The notes below the pieces were generated by a model that worked only from the letters and a program-made list of their open reading frames with translations, made no database searches and was not told the DNA's origin. Of a stretch of DNA of 64,000 nucleotides, positions 1 to 8,995 are shown one piece after another. Each line of letters opens with the position of its first letter. Within the stretch, counting starts at the first letter, position 1. Source of the stretch: Bacteroidota bacterium (GTDB taxonomy: Bacteria > Bacteroidota > Bacteroidia > 2-12-FULL-35-15); contig JADKIU010000002.1 of the NCBI GenBank assembly GCA_016722565.1, positions 992,001 to 1,056,000 on the forward strand, given 5' to 3'. Both the position numbers and the translations under genes were made by a program.

Positions 1-1556
1 ACACAATCGCCTTGTTGATATATCAGTTTTTCTTTGCTGAAGGTATTACTGTTACTCAAAACCTTCCTTCCTCTGCAAAACCGGATAGTGAATTCACTGT
101 AGAACTAGTCATTAACAAAGGTAGCGTTGGAGGTTTCGCAAAACTTCAACAAGATCTTCCTGAAGGATTTACTGCTGTTCAAGACGATAACAATGGTGCT
201 TCTTTTACATTTACCAATCAGGCTGTTAAATTCATTTGGATGTCATTACCATCTGATAAAGAATTTAAAGTAAAATATAAAATAAAAGTAGCTGCCGGAA
301 TCAGTGGTGATAAAATAGTGGCAGGTAAATTTTCTTATGTTTCAGACAATGTTAAACAATCGATTGATATAGCGCCTGCTACAATCACAATTGGTGATAA
401 ATCATCGCAACCCATCGCAGCAACAACAACCAGCACACCGGAACCAACTACAACTCCTGAACCTGTAAAAACAGTTACAGAGCCAACAACAACAACAACT
501 ACTACTACTACTACTACACAACCTGTAGCAACCAATAATACTCCACCGGTAACAACAGAACCTGTAAAAACGATGGAGCCTGTTACAACTCCTGTAACTA
601 CAACTCCAGATCCGGTTGTAACAACAACAACAACATCTAATCCAAGCTCTGATCCTACATCTGTTGTTTGTAAAAGAACTGTTCCTGCTAGTGCAACAGA
701 GAGTTTTACTGTAGAAATAGCTGTTAATAAAGGAAACGTAACGGGTTTTGCAAAACTAATGGAAACCTTACCTGCAGGGTTTACTGCCACAGCAGGAGAT
801 TTACAGGGAGCATCATTCAGTTTTGATGCACAAACACAAAAAGTAAAATTTGTTTGGGTTTCAATGCCAACACAAACTGAATTCAGAATTTCATACAAAG
901 TAGCTGTCCCTTCCGGAATGAGTGGAAGTCAAAATATTGATGGCGTATTTTCTTACATTGAAAATGATGAAACTAAAAAATATGTCTTACCTACTAGCGC
1001 TGTAGCTATTGGTAGTGGTGGTGCAGTTGTAAATAATACAACAAACACGACAAGCACAAACACCACTTCTGATCCGGTGAATACAACAAATACAACAACT
1101 TCAAATACCAATACAAATAATACAGCTACTAATAATACAACAGCGAATACAAATACAACAAACACAGCAACAACTAACAATACAACAGCGAGCAACACAA
1201 CAGCGAACAATACGACCACTTCTAATACTTCAAATTCTTTGGCTGTAACGAATACAATTCCTGCACCACAGGGAAATGTAAATTACCGTGTTCAAATTGC
1301 AGCTTTACGAAATGCCGTATCAGCAAGTACATTAGGTGGACGATACAATATTAACTCAACTGTTAATACAGAGATGGCAGACGGACTTACAAAATACACT
1401 GTAGGGTCTCATTCTGACTATAAAGATGCAAGAGATGCAAGAGAAACAATTAGAAACAAAGGTGTTGTAGGGCCATTTGTTACAGCCTATAACAGTGGGA
1501 AACGCATTACTGTTCAAGAAGCATTGATGATTACCAGCCAAAAATGGTATAGATAA
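1..1556 (+). CDS. secreted repeat protein with C-terminal SPOR domain (5' partial)
   Basis: The frame is open to the window edge, so the true start is probably upstream. The first visible residues (LLIYQFFFAEG) look like the end of a signal peptide. Two homologous modules of about 110 residues follow (nt 55-400 and 680-1010), sharing EFTVE/SFTVE, NKG..xGFAKL, LP.GFTA, GASF and VKF.W. This is an extracellular beta-sandwich-like duplicate that I cannot assign to a named family. The modules are separated by Thr-rich linkers and followed by an Asn/Thr linker. The end (nt 1285-1550, NYRVQIAAL to ITVQEAL) is a SPOR domain, a family that binds denuded peptidoglycan. The next gene has the same architecture at its end, so the two are likely related envelope proteins. 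The partner of the N-terminal modules is unknown. Confidence 0.75.
   Translation, partial: TIALLIYQFFFAEGITVTQNLPSSAKPDSEFTVELVINKGSVGGFAKLQQDLPEGFTAVQDDNNGASFTFTNQAVKFIWMSLPSDKEFKVKYKIKVAAGISGDKIVAGKFSYVSDNVKQSIDIAPATITIGDKSSQPIAATTTSTPEPTTTPEPVKTVTEPTTTTTTTTTTTQPVATNNTPPVTTEPVKTMEPVTTPVTTTPDPVVTTTTTSNPSSDPTSVVCKRTVPASATESFTVEIAVNKGNVTGFAKLMETLPAGFTATAGDLQGASFSFDAQTQKVKFVWVSMPTQTEFRISYKVAVPSGMSGSQNIDGVFSYIENDETKKYVLPTSAVAIGSGGAVVNNTTNTTSTNTTSDPVNTTNTTTSNTNTNNTATNNTTANTNTTNTATTNNTTASNTTANNTTTSNTSNSLAVTNTIPAPQGNVNYRVQIAALRNAVSASTLGGRYNINSTVNTEMADGLTKYTVGSHSDYKDARDARETIRNKGVVGPFVTAYNSGKRITVQEALMITSQKWYR
488..522. repeat. trinucleotide microsatellite (ACA)n(ACT)n
   Basis: Tandem ACA then ACT codons encode a poly-Thr tract in the linker of the SPOR protein. 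The unit is a codon, so copy-number change would alter linker length without breaking the frame. Confidence 0.8.
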
Positions 1557-1572
1557 TTTATTCAATTTCCTT

Positions 1573-1608
1573 AAAAACTCAATCAAACCGCGGTTTGATT
1601 GAGTTTTT
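1573..1608 (+). terminator. perfect palindromic terminator
   Basis: An 18-nt arm (1573-1590) is followed directly by its exact reverse complement (1591-1608), ending in a T run. The stem lies 17 nt after the stop of the first SPOR gene. In RNA the central CGCG-like bases must form the loop. Confidence 0.8.
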
Positions 1609-1613
1609 TATAT

Positions 1614-1621
1614 TATATTTG
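1614..1621 (+). promoter_or_regulatory. Bacteroidota -7 box TATATTTG
   Basis: TATATTTG matches the TAnnTTTG consensus and ends 6 nt before the ATG at 1627. Transcription would therefore begin at or next to the start codon, giving a leaderless or near-leaderless mRNA. The placement is inferred from consensus spacing. Confidence 0.45.
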
Positions 1622-1626
1622 TGATT

Positions 1627-3973
1627 ATGATTAAAGGAATAAAAACTACCCTATTATTCTTGTTTTTAACATCTGTTTTGTTTTCCCAAACAGATGAAAA
1701 TACGCTTTCTGACTCCTCTGCAACCAATTCAGCTAAAAAAACTGACAAAGAATTTATTTTCAAACCTTCTATTGGGTTAGGTACTGGAATGTTTTCCTTT
1801 TATGGTGATCTATATGAAAAGAATTTTCAGGCACCAATGGTGAGTAGAATCGGCTATGATTTAAATGTTTCTCAGCGATTTAACGACTACCTCCAATTTA
1901 ACTTTTATGTTTTATTTGGAAAGCTAGGCGCCAATGAAAGAAGAGCTCCCAACAACAGAAACCTGAACTTTGAGTCACAAATACGTGCCGGTGGCCTTAA
2001 TTTGACCTATAATTTTGATCACTTTCTCCCTAAAAATCGGGATGCAAGCCCATATATTTCTCTTGGTATTGAATCATTGGAATTTCTTTCAAAAACGGAT
2101 TTATATGACCAATACGGTAATAAATATTATTACTGGTCTGATGGTTCCACACGTAACATTGATGAAAATGCGCCTAACGCCTTTATGGCCGTTGAAATCA
2201 AAAAGAGATTATACCTATGAGTCGGATATTCGTGAATTAAACCTGGATGGTTTTGGGAAATATGCAGAACGTACTTGGGCACTTCCTGTTGGTGCCGGAG
2301 TGATGTTTAAAATTAATGATTTCTGGACTTTCAAAGTAGGTGCTACCATGCACTTCACGTTAACCGATTACATCGATGGTGTGTCAAACGAAAGCACTGG
2401 TAACCGTGTAGGCAAAAAAAGTAATGATAAATTTATGATGAGCTCCTTTTCGCTTCATTACAATTTTGGTATGAAAGAGAAAAAAGAAGGGGAAATGGAT
2501 GAAGACACATTTAAGGATGTTGATTTCTTCGCTTTAGATTTATCGGATTTAGATAAAGATGGTGTCAGTGACGCCAAAGATTCTTGTCAAGGCACCCCTG
2601 AGGGTGTACCCGTTGATGCAAAAGGATGCCCACTGGATGATGATAATGATAATGTTCCAAATTATAAAGATGATGAAATCGAATCGCCTAAAGATGCCTT
2701 CGTTGATATCAAAGGAGTTCAATTAAACGATTCTATTATTGATTATCAATATCGTTTTTACATGGATTCGACCGGTGCATTTGCACAAGTTGTAAGACAT
2801 GATCATAATGGGAAAGAACTTTATAATAGCCTTTACCAAAAAGAATATACAGTCGAATTAGGAACATTTAAAAAAGGACTTCCACCAGAACTCATGACAA
2901 AATTCTTGAGTATTGGAGATATATCCAGTACCAACATTGATGATTCTACAACGGTGTATACAGCAGGTAAATTCAACAGTTTATTAGATGCCGAATTGCG
3001 TAAAAAACAACTTATTGCCGAAGGATTAACGGATGCAAAAGTGGTGTATAAGCAGAATGGGAAGTTTTTTAATGCTCCGGCTTACACTTCAACTAACAAC
3101 AATACAGTAGCCAATACCAATTCAGGTAACACATCCTCTAATACCAATTCAACCAATACGAACAATACAACCAACAACGGTAATACAAACAATAACACTA
3201 CTGCTACAAATTCAACAACCAACAATAATACAACAAACACCAATTCAGGAAATAATACGAATAATACAAACACCAATGGAAATACGAACAGTAATTCCAC
3301 GAATAATACAGCGAACAATAACACCTCAAACACAAATACTACAGCAAACAATACAACATCGTCCACTTCATCTAGTGGTAGCAAAGCTGTAATCCGTGTT
3401 CAGTTAGGTGCTTATAAAAATCGCCTATCTAAAAATGTATTTAAAGATGTTCCGGATTTGATTGAAATAAAAACGGATGATGGATTATACAAATACATGA
3501 GTGGTTCCTTCTCCACAGTTGAAGATGCTGCTAAACACAAAGTAAATCTATTAATGAAAGGCTATCAAGGTGCATTTATTACGGCTTATAAAGACGGAAA
3601 ACGAGTATCGTTAAAAGATGCCGGAGCGACTCCTCAAAAACAAGAAGACCTTGAAGAAGCTGGTTCTGATAATACAGAAGTAAATACTGTAAATAAAAAA
3701 TTAGTAACCTTCAAAGTGCAAGTGGGGGTATTTAAAGCAGAACCGCCTGCAGACAAACTTGCTAAATATGAAAAAGTAAAAGGGGTTTCAAAGGAAACAA
3801 CTCCAACGGGTTTAAATCGATATACGGTTGGTCCATTTACTGATTATGCATCCGCACAAGCTGCAAAAGATAATTTAATCAAGAATATTGGTATTGAAGA
3901 TGCTTTTATCCTTGCTTTCTTTAATGGTGAATACATCACGATACAAGAAGCATTGGAATTATTAAAAAACTAA
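1627..3973 (+). CDS. outer-membrane barrel-like protein with TSP3 repeats and two SPOR domains (frameshifted)
   Basis: The start ATG at 1627 gives a signal peptide (LLFLFLTSVLFSQ). An outer-membrane beta-barrel-like region follows, then acidic Ca-binding thrombospondin-type-3 repeats (DLDKDGVSDAKDSC, near nt 2545-2680), a SPOR-like stretch near nt 2850-3070, an Asn/Thr-rich linker (nt 3080-3380) and two clear SPOR domains (nt 3395-3620 and 3710-3970). The frame breaks at an A5 run (2200-2204): removing one A joins EIK to RDYTYES and gives about 781 residues. Both halves are coherent, so I read this as one gene with an indel. It is probably an envelope protein linking the outer membrane to peptidoglycan; that role is inferred from the domains. 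Confidence 0.75.
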
Positions 3974-4028
3974 CGAATAAATAAAATGGCATTATAATTG
4001 CCTATCTCTATTATCTAAACGAAAAAAA

Positions 4029-4376
4029 ATGAAAACACTACTAAAAATCAGCCTTTTAGCTACAGGAATTACTTTCGGAACGTCTTTGTTTGCTCAAGAA
4101 GATATCAAAAAAGAAGCAGCGACTACCGCAGATAAATTAGAATCACCAAAGCCTGCTGAAACAAAAACGGGAAAACAAGAGCCTGTTAAATCTGACAAAC
4201 AAGAACCTGTAAAAGCAACTCCGGCACCAGCAGGAACATCAAAATCTGAATCAAAAGCGGATTCCTCAAAAGGAGGCGGCACGAGAATGGCCATCACTGA
4301 ACAAGGTATGCCTAAAAAGAATAAGAAGAAAGCGGCTTCCAAAGCAGCTCCACCTGCTGAAGCACCAAAAAAATAA
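4029..4376 (+). CDS. small secreted Lys/Pro/Ala-rich protein
   Basis: This is a 115-residue protein with a clear signal peptide (LLKISLLATGITFGTSLFAQ). The mature part is low-complexity and rich in Lys, Glu, Pro and Ala, with a repeated KQEPVK motif and a very basic tail (KKNKKKAASKAA). I recognise no domain. It sits 55 nt after the SPOR gene and has its own strong terminator downstream. A periplasmic, possibly cell-wall-associated role is a guess from composition only. Confidence 0.6.
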   Translation: MKTLLKISLLATGITFGTSLFAQEDIKKEAATTADKLESPKPAETKTGKQEPVKSDKQEPVKATPAPAGTSKSESKADSSKGGGTRMAITEQGMPKKNKKKAASKAAPPAEAPKK

Positions 4377-4380
4377 ACTA

Positions 4381-4420
4381 AAACAAAAAAAGAGGTTTTC
4401 AAAAACCTCTTTTTTTGTTT
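4381..4420 (+). terminator. Rho-independent terminator
   Basis: Perfect 18-bp stem (4381-4398 with 4403-4420), 4-nt loop, A-rich 5' arm and T-rich 3' arm, so it could work in both directions. Confidence 0.85.
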
Positions 4421-4436
4421 TTACGTATCTGATTAT

Positions 4437-5075
4437 ATGAACAAACAAATCTTATTCTTGTTATTAGGTTGTCTACTTTTTTCTTGTAAACAAGATGTAA
4501 AAGCTGAAAAACAACTTATTATTACTAACCAATCAAACTCAGGTATGGACACAGCAACTTTCGGTGCAGGATGCTTTTGGTGCGTTGAAGCACAATTTCA
4601 AATGTTAGATGGAGTGATTTCCGTTTCATCCGGATTCTCTGGCGGAACAGTTAAAAATCCGGCATACCGTGAAGTATGTAATGGAACAACAGGACATGCT
4701 GAAGTGTGTCAAATCGTGTATGATCCAAAAAAAATCACCTATGACGAATTATTGGCTGCCTTCTGGCAATCACATGACCCTACGCAATTAAACCGACAAG
4801 GCAATGATATTGGCACGCAATATCGTTCAGTAATCTATTACCATAACGATCAGCAAAAACAATTAGCTGAAGACTATAAAAAGCAATTAAATGCATCCGG
4901 AGCATGGACAAAACCCATTGTTACTGAAATTAGTCCGATTGGACCTTTTTATAAGGCAGAAGACTATCACCAGAACTACTTCAACCAAAATGGATCCGAA
5001 TCTTATTGCCAATTTGTGATTCAACCCAAAGTGGAAAAATTCAAAAAAGTATTTAAGGATAAACTGAAAAAGTAA
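4437..5075 (+). CDS. msrA: peptide-methionine (S)-S-oxide reductase, lipoprotein form
   Basis: The protein repairs oxidised methionine (S-sulfoxide). The family signature GAGCFWC is present with the catalytic Cys at about residue 46. SGGTVKNPAYREVCNGTTGHAE and the DPTQLNRQGNDIGTQYRS block are also typical. The N-terminus carries a lipobox (LLFSC, Cys 17), so this copy is probably exported and lipid-anchored, repairing envelope proteins. The length of 212 residues is normal for MsrA plus a signal. The gene ends directly against the convergent rluD-type gene. Confidence 0.95.
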   Translation: MNKQILFLLLGCLLFSCKQDVKAEKQLIITNQSNSGMDTATFGAGCFWCVEAQFQMLDGVISVSSGFSGGTVKNPAYREVCNGTTGHAEVCQIVYDPKKITYDELLAAFWQSHDPTQLNRQGNDIGTQYRSVIYYHNDQQKQLAEDYKKQLNASGAWTKPIVTEISPIGPFYKAEDYHQNYFNQNGSESYCQFVIQPKVEKFKKVFKDKLKK

Positions 5076-6170
5076 TTACTCCTCTTCCATCGCCATTGAA
5101 ACGGAATAGTTTCTCCATTTATTTATGGCATTTTGCATGTCATCGGGAAGTTCCGAATCGAAATGAATGTATTTTCCGGTAACCGGATGGTTGAATCCTA
5201 ATGATTTTGCGTGAAGTGCATGACGTGGTAATATCGCAAAACAATTATCTACAAATTGCTTGTACTTTGCAAAAGTGGTTCCTTTCAATATTCTATCTCC
5301 GCCATAGGTTTCGTCATTAAACAATGAATGACCAATGTGTTGCATGTGAGCGCGAATTTGATGCGTACGTCCAGTTTCCAATTTACATTCAATCAAGGTA
5401 ACATAACCGAATCGCTCCAATACTTTGTAATGCGTAACAGCGTGCTTTCCTTCCCCACTATCCGGAGGAAAAACAGCCATCTTTTTTCGATCCCGAAGAT
5501 GTCGTCCTATATTTCCAACAATCGTTCCTTCATCTTCTTTAAAATCACCCCAAACCAATGCTTGATAAATGCGATCCAAATTTCGATCGTAAAAATCTTT
5601 TGCCAGTTTTACCATCGCCAACTCACTTTTGGCAACCACCATAATTCCACTGGTATTTTTATCTAATCGGTGAACAAGTCCTGGACGAAGCACTGCTTGT
5701 TCCTTTGAACGAACCGTTGCTTTGGTTGTAGCGGCATAATTACTTACCGGCAATTGCTGAAAGTGATAAACCAAGGCATTCACCAATGTTCCTTTGTAGT
5801 TGCCATACCCCGGATGCACTACCATACCCGGATCCTTATTAATAATAATCAAATCATGGTCTTCATAAACAATCTTAATCGGAATATTCTGAGGAATGAG
5901 TTCAATCTCACGCGGAGGATGCGCAAAAACAACGGTAATCACATCAAATGGTTTTACCTTGTAATTCGACTTTACTGGTTTTTCATTAACCAGTACATTT
6001 CCATTTTCAGCAGCTTGTTGAATTTTTGAACGCGTTGCATTTTCAACACGATTCATGATAAATTTATCGATTCGGAGTAATCCTTGCCCTTTATCTACAA
6101 CAATACGGAGGTGTTCGTACAATTCCTGATCTTCACTATCTTCAATCGCATCTATTTCTTCATCAACCAT
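5076..6170 (-). CDS. rluD: RluD/RluA-family 23S rRNA pseudouridine synthase
   Basis: An N-terminal S4 RNA-binding domain (about residues 30-95) precedes the pseudouridine synthase domain with the catalytic motif HRLDKNTSG (Asp about 170). HQIRAHMQHIGH is the usual late motif. The protein isomerises uridine in rRNA. At 364 residues it is slightly longer than E. coli RluD because of an acidic N-terminal extension. It is the last gene of a leftward run (ligase, PASTA, T9SS protein, rluD), 11 nt after the T9SS gene. Exact target positions cannot be read from sequence. Confidence 0.9.
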   Translation of the reverse strand: MVDEEIDAIEDSEDQELYEHLRIVVDKGQGLLRIDKFIMNRVENATRSKIQQAAENGNVLVNEKPVKSNYKVKPFDVITVVFAHPPREIELIPQNIPIKIVYEDHDLIIINKDPGMVVHPGYGNYKGTLVNALVYHFQQLPVSNYAATTKATVRSKEQAVLRPGLVHRLDKNTSGIMVVAKSELAMVKLAKDFYDRNLDRIYQALVWGDFKEDEGTIVGNIGRHLRDRKKMAVFPPDSGEGKHAVTHYKVLERFGYVTLIECKLETGRTHQIRAHMQHIGHSLFNDETYGGDRILKGTTFAKYKQFVDNCFAILPRHALHAKSLGFNHPVTGKYIHFDSELPDDMQNAINKWRNYSVSMAMEEE

Positions 6171-6181
6171 CAGGCAATATA

Positions 6182-8056
6182 TTATTGTTTTATTTTTATA
6201 AACTTAGCGGTTGAGATTGTAATCCCATTATTCAACTGAATAAAATAAACGCCATTTTCAAGCATTGAAATATCAATATAATCTGTCTCTACTCTACTCG
6301 TAACTATGGATTTACCCAATAAGTCAGTAATGGTGCAAGTCAGATCACGCGTATCATTATTTTGATTAAAAAATAAACGATCGTTTGCCGGATTCGGATA
6401 AACTAGCAAGTTGTTTTTTACGACTGTTCCTCCATCAGCTACTCCAGAAAATTCAGCAGATGAACCAAAAACAGGATGCAACATCAAGGAACCAACAAAT
6501 GGGGAAGTATTCCAGCTACCTGTAACGTTGTAAAAAATATTGGTTTGTGTATTCGTGTTTTTATCCACACCAATATTTAAAAATTGATTTGTATTTTGTT
6601 TGAATCCGACATAAAAAACTCCAGGATTCAAATATATTGGTGCATCCAATTGATAACGAATAAACTGATTGTGCATCACGTTACTATAAGCCGGGCTTAC
6701 AGCAGCACCGGAATAAACAATTGCTCCGGGAACACCAGCCAAATCCGACCAAATTTGAATATTAAACGTATAAATAGAGGCATTCGTTAAAAACGGGTTA
6801 AAATAAATATCGACATACTGCATGGAATCAGCAACATTCAATATGAATTTTTCAGCTAATTGTGCAGACAATGTACTTAGTCCAAATGAATTCTCTGCAG
6901 TACCATCATCGTAGGCAAAATAATTGGTTACATCTTGCACATGACGCACCGTATCATTGCCACGAGCTTTATCCGGAGCGGAGTTCACAATGCTTTCAAT
7001 TGTAAAACGTTCCACATTCGTTAATGCAGGTATTGTATAATTTAAAGCAGGGTTTGTAAATGGCGCATAATTCAAATAACCGGTTGTAGCATATGGGTCA
7101 ATATTGATACTTCCACCCGAATAGGTCGTGTTTACTTGTACACCTAAATCATCATACACCTTATAAATAAAACTGCCGTTTTTTGTTGTTGTATGATTAT
7201 TTCGAATGGTTGTTGAATAAATCGTTTTCATTTCGCTTGCACTATATTGTTTCCAAGGCATGGCAGAATAATTTAACAACAAAGATGGTGTATTGTAAAC
7301 AAAAGAAACATCTTCAAACGTAGTATCCACGTAATTCCGAATACGATTTAAATACACATAATCAATGTGCCAATGATCTGTATTTCCGCTGAGTGTAGCC
7401 CTATTAAAAAAGCGAAACTGAAAATCATCTTTTAAATAGGCCGTATCGATAACAGGAATCATCACCAATTCCCAACTGCTGTCATTCACCGCCAAGGTGG
7501 TACCTTTTTTAGCCCAAACATTTCGCCAACCTAATGACGAATGCTTAAACTGAAGCACCAATGAATCCAATGATTCAGGAGCATTTCCAATTCCTTGTGG
7601 TTGATAATAAAAACTGAAATAGATTGAATCCGTTGCAGGATAATTTAAATTGATGGGTTTCGATGTTAAGTAATCTGCCACAGCGGATGTAGTTGAGCCG
7701 GCAGTAAAATCATAGGGATAGCCATTCGAATTTAAACCATCAAACGTGGCTACACCAAGAGTAATTGGTGATTTTGGAAAAGTACGATTGATAAATACCT
7801 TATCATCTATCCAAAGGTTTGTATCGGGATAAACTCCATCTTTTGAAAAATCTTCCAAAAAACCGGTAGTTCCCAAGCTTAATGTATCAATGATGACTGG
7901 TGTGCGAAGGGCACCTTTCAGTTCATTAAATTTACTAATTATTGCAGGATTAGTGCTCAGCTCATTTTCTACCAGTCCTTGAGAAAAACCAAGTTTGGCA
8001 ACGAACAAAAAAACAAGAATAATGTATTGTTTATAAATCGAAATCTTCATCATCAT
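6182..8056 (-). CDS. T9SS-secreted protein with C-terminal type A sorting domain
   Basis: The protein has 624 residues and a signal peptide (IILVFLFVAKLGFSQ). The large body is beta-rich with no catalytic motif that I recognise. The final 80 residues are a type A sorting domain (LLVYPNPANDRLFF, ITDLLGKSI, GVYFIQL, KFIKI). It is therefore expected to be exported by Sec, carried through the type IX system and attached to or released from the surface. Its start overlaps the end of the PASTA gene by 26 nt, which points to translational coupling in the leftward operon. The substrate or ligand is unknown. Confidence 0.85.
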   Translation of the reverse strand: MMMKISIYKQYIILVFLFVAKLGFSQGLVENELSTNPAIISKFNELKGALRTPVIIDTLSLGTTGFLEDFSKDGVYPDTNLWIDDKVFINRTFPKSPITLGVATFDGLNSNGYPYDFTAGSTTSAVADYLTSKPINLNYPATDSIYFSFYYQPQGIGNAPESLDSLVLQFKHSSLGWRNVWAKKGTTLAVNDSSWELVMIPVIDTAYLKDDFQFRFFNRATLSGNTDHWHIDYVYLNRIRNYVDTTFEDVSFVYNTPSLLLNYSAMPWKQYSASEMKTIYSTTIRNNHTTTKNGSFIYKVYDDLGVQVNTTYSGGSINIDPYATTGYLNYAPFTNPALNYTIPALTNVERFTIESIVNSAPDKARGNDTVRHVQDVTNYFAYDDGTAENSFGLSTLSAQLAEKFILNVADSMQYVDIYFNPFLTNASIYTFNIQIWSDLAGVPGAIVYSGAAVSPAYSNVMHNQFIRYQLDAPIYLNPGVFYVGFKQNTNQFLNIGVDKNTNTQTNIFYNVTGSWNTSPFVGSLMLHPVFGSSAEFSGVADGGTVVKNNLLVYPNPANDRLFFNQNNDTRDLTCTITDLLGKSIVTSRVETDYIDISMLENGVYFIQLNNGITISTAKFIKIKQ

Positions 8057-8861
8057 TTTTTACACTCGATGTATCTGGCATCGTAGCGAGTTTATTTTTA
8101 TCACTTGTAAAATACAAATCAATGGTTCCTCCCATATTAATCATGGACTCTTTCCCGCAGGAAGGAATTTGTCGGTAAACTCTTCCGCTGGAGGAATCTT
8201 TTGGAATATCAAAACTAACAGCACCAATACTCAAAGAGGATTCGGCTAATTTTGCCAATGCTTCCTTACGCGACAAACCATATAAACACGGAACACCAAC
8301 TTCTTCATCGCTTAAACCTTTTCCAACAATTAAATCGACAATCGTACCTTTTTCAATATTCGCACCGGGAGCAATCTTTTTTCCTTTTACCATTTGTTCC
8401 AATACACAGTTGGCACATTGGTCGGGAACAAACTTGGTTTTACCCAATCGCAATCCAAAGGTCGTAATCATTGCAGCTGCTTGTCGCAAAGAGCGGTCAA
8501 TCAACTTAGGCATTTGAATGGTAGGTGGCATAACAGATGTCACATACAAATAAATTGTACGCCCTTCTTTTACTTCTGCATTCGCTTCAGGCTCTTGTCT
8601 AACGACCACCCCTTTCTTAGCTTTAATATCGTAAATCGAGTCGATGACGAGGTAACGCAGATTTTTATCGGATACAAATTTATCGAGTTCTTTCAGTCCT
8701 AATCCCGAAAAATCGGGCACCACCACTACTTCACCATGGTTGGTGGTGGCTTTTAACCACGAAAACACCAACCAAAAAATCAATGAAATGGACACGATAT
8801 AAATGGCCAGATGCTTGAGAAATGTCTTACTCTTTAAAAATTGTAATAAACCTTTGAACAT
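8031..8861 (-). CDS. membrane-anchored protein with three PASTA domains
   Basis: This 276-residue protein has a short cytoplasmic N-terminus, one membrane helix (about residues 17-35, IYIVSISLIFWLVFSWL) and three consecutive PASTA domains in the periplasm (starting VVVPDFSG, IQMPKLID and VGVPCLYG). PASTA domains bind peptidoglycan precursors or muropeptides. No kinase domain is attached, unlike the PknB/PrkC proteins of Gram-positives. It lies directly downstream of the D-Ala-D-Ala ligase and upstream of a T9SS protein and rluD, so a link to cell-wall sensing or assembly is plausible. Confidence 0.85.
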   Translation of the reverse strand: MFKGLLQFLKSKTFLKHLAIYIVSISLIFWLVFSWLKATTNHGEVVVVPDFSGLGLKELDKFVSDKNLRYLVIDSIYDIKAKKGVVVRQEPEANAEVKEGRTIYLYVTSVMPPTIQMPKLIDRSLRQAAAMITTFGLRLGKTKFVPDQCANCVLEQMVKGKKIAPGANIEKGTIVDLIVGKGLSDEEVGVPCLYGLSRKEALAKLAESSLSIGAVSFDIPKDSSSGRVYRQIPSCGKESMINMGGTIDLYFTSDKNKLATMPDTSSVKNDDEDFDL

Positions 8862-8995
8862 AAATGGTGTAAACGAAATTTAGACTACGAATGTACGAAT
8901 TTTAGGGAAACGAATGGATGTTGATTTAATTGTATTTAAACTACAAAAATCAAAACTAATTTTTTCGAGGGCAACCTTTTAAGATGTTGTACGTC

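Noticed and set aside
335..3384. Long antisense open frames (335-898, 953-1219, 3082-3384) over the SPOR genes
   Set aside because: They are Val/Leu-rich mirror images of the ACA/AAT-repeat linkers, an artefact of low complexity and not genes.
1627..3973. Programmed ribosomal frameshift as cause of the split genes
   Set aside because: The breaks occur in seven unrelated families with different homopolymers and no common slippery site and stimulator, so random indels are the simpler reading.
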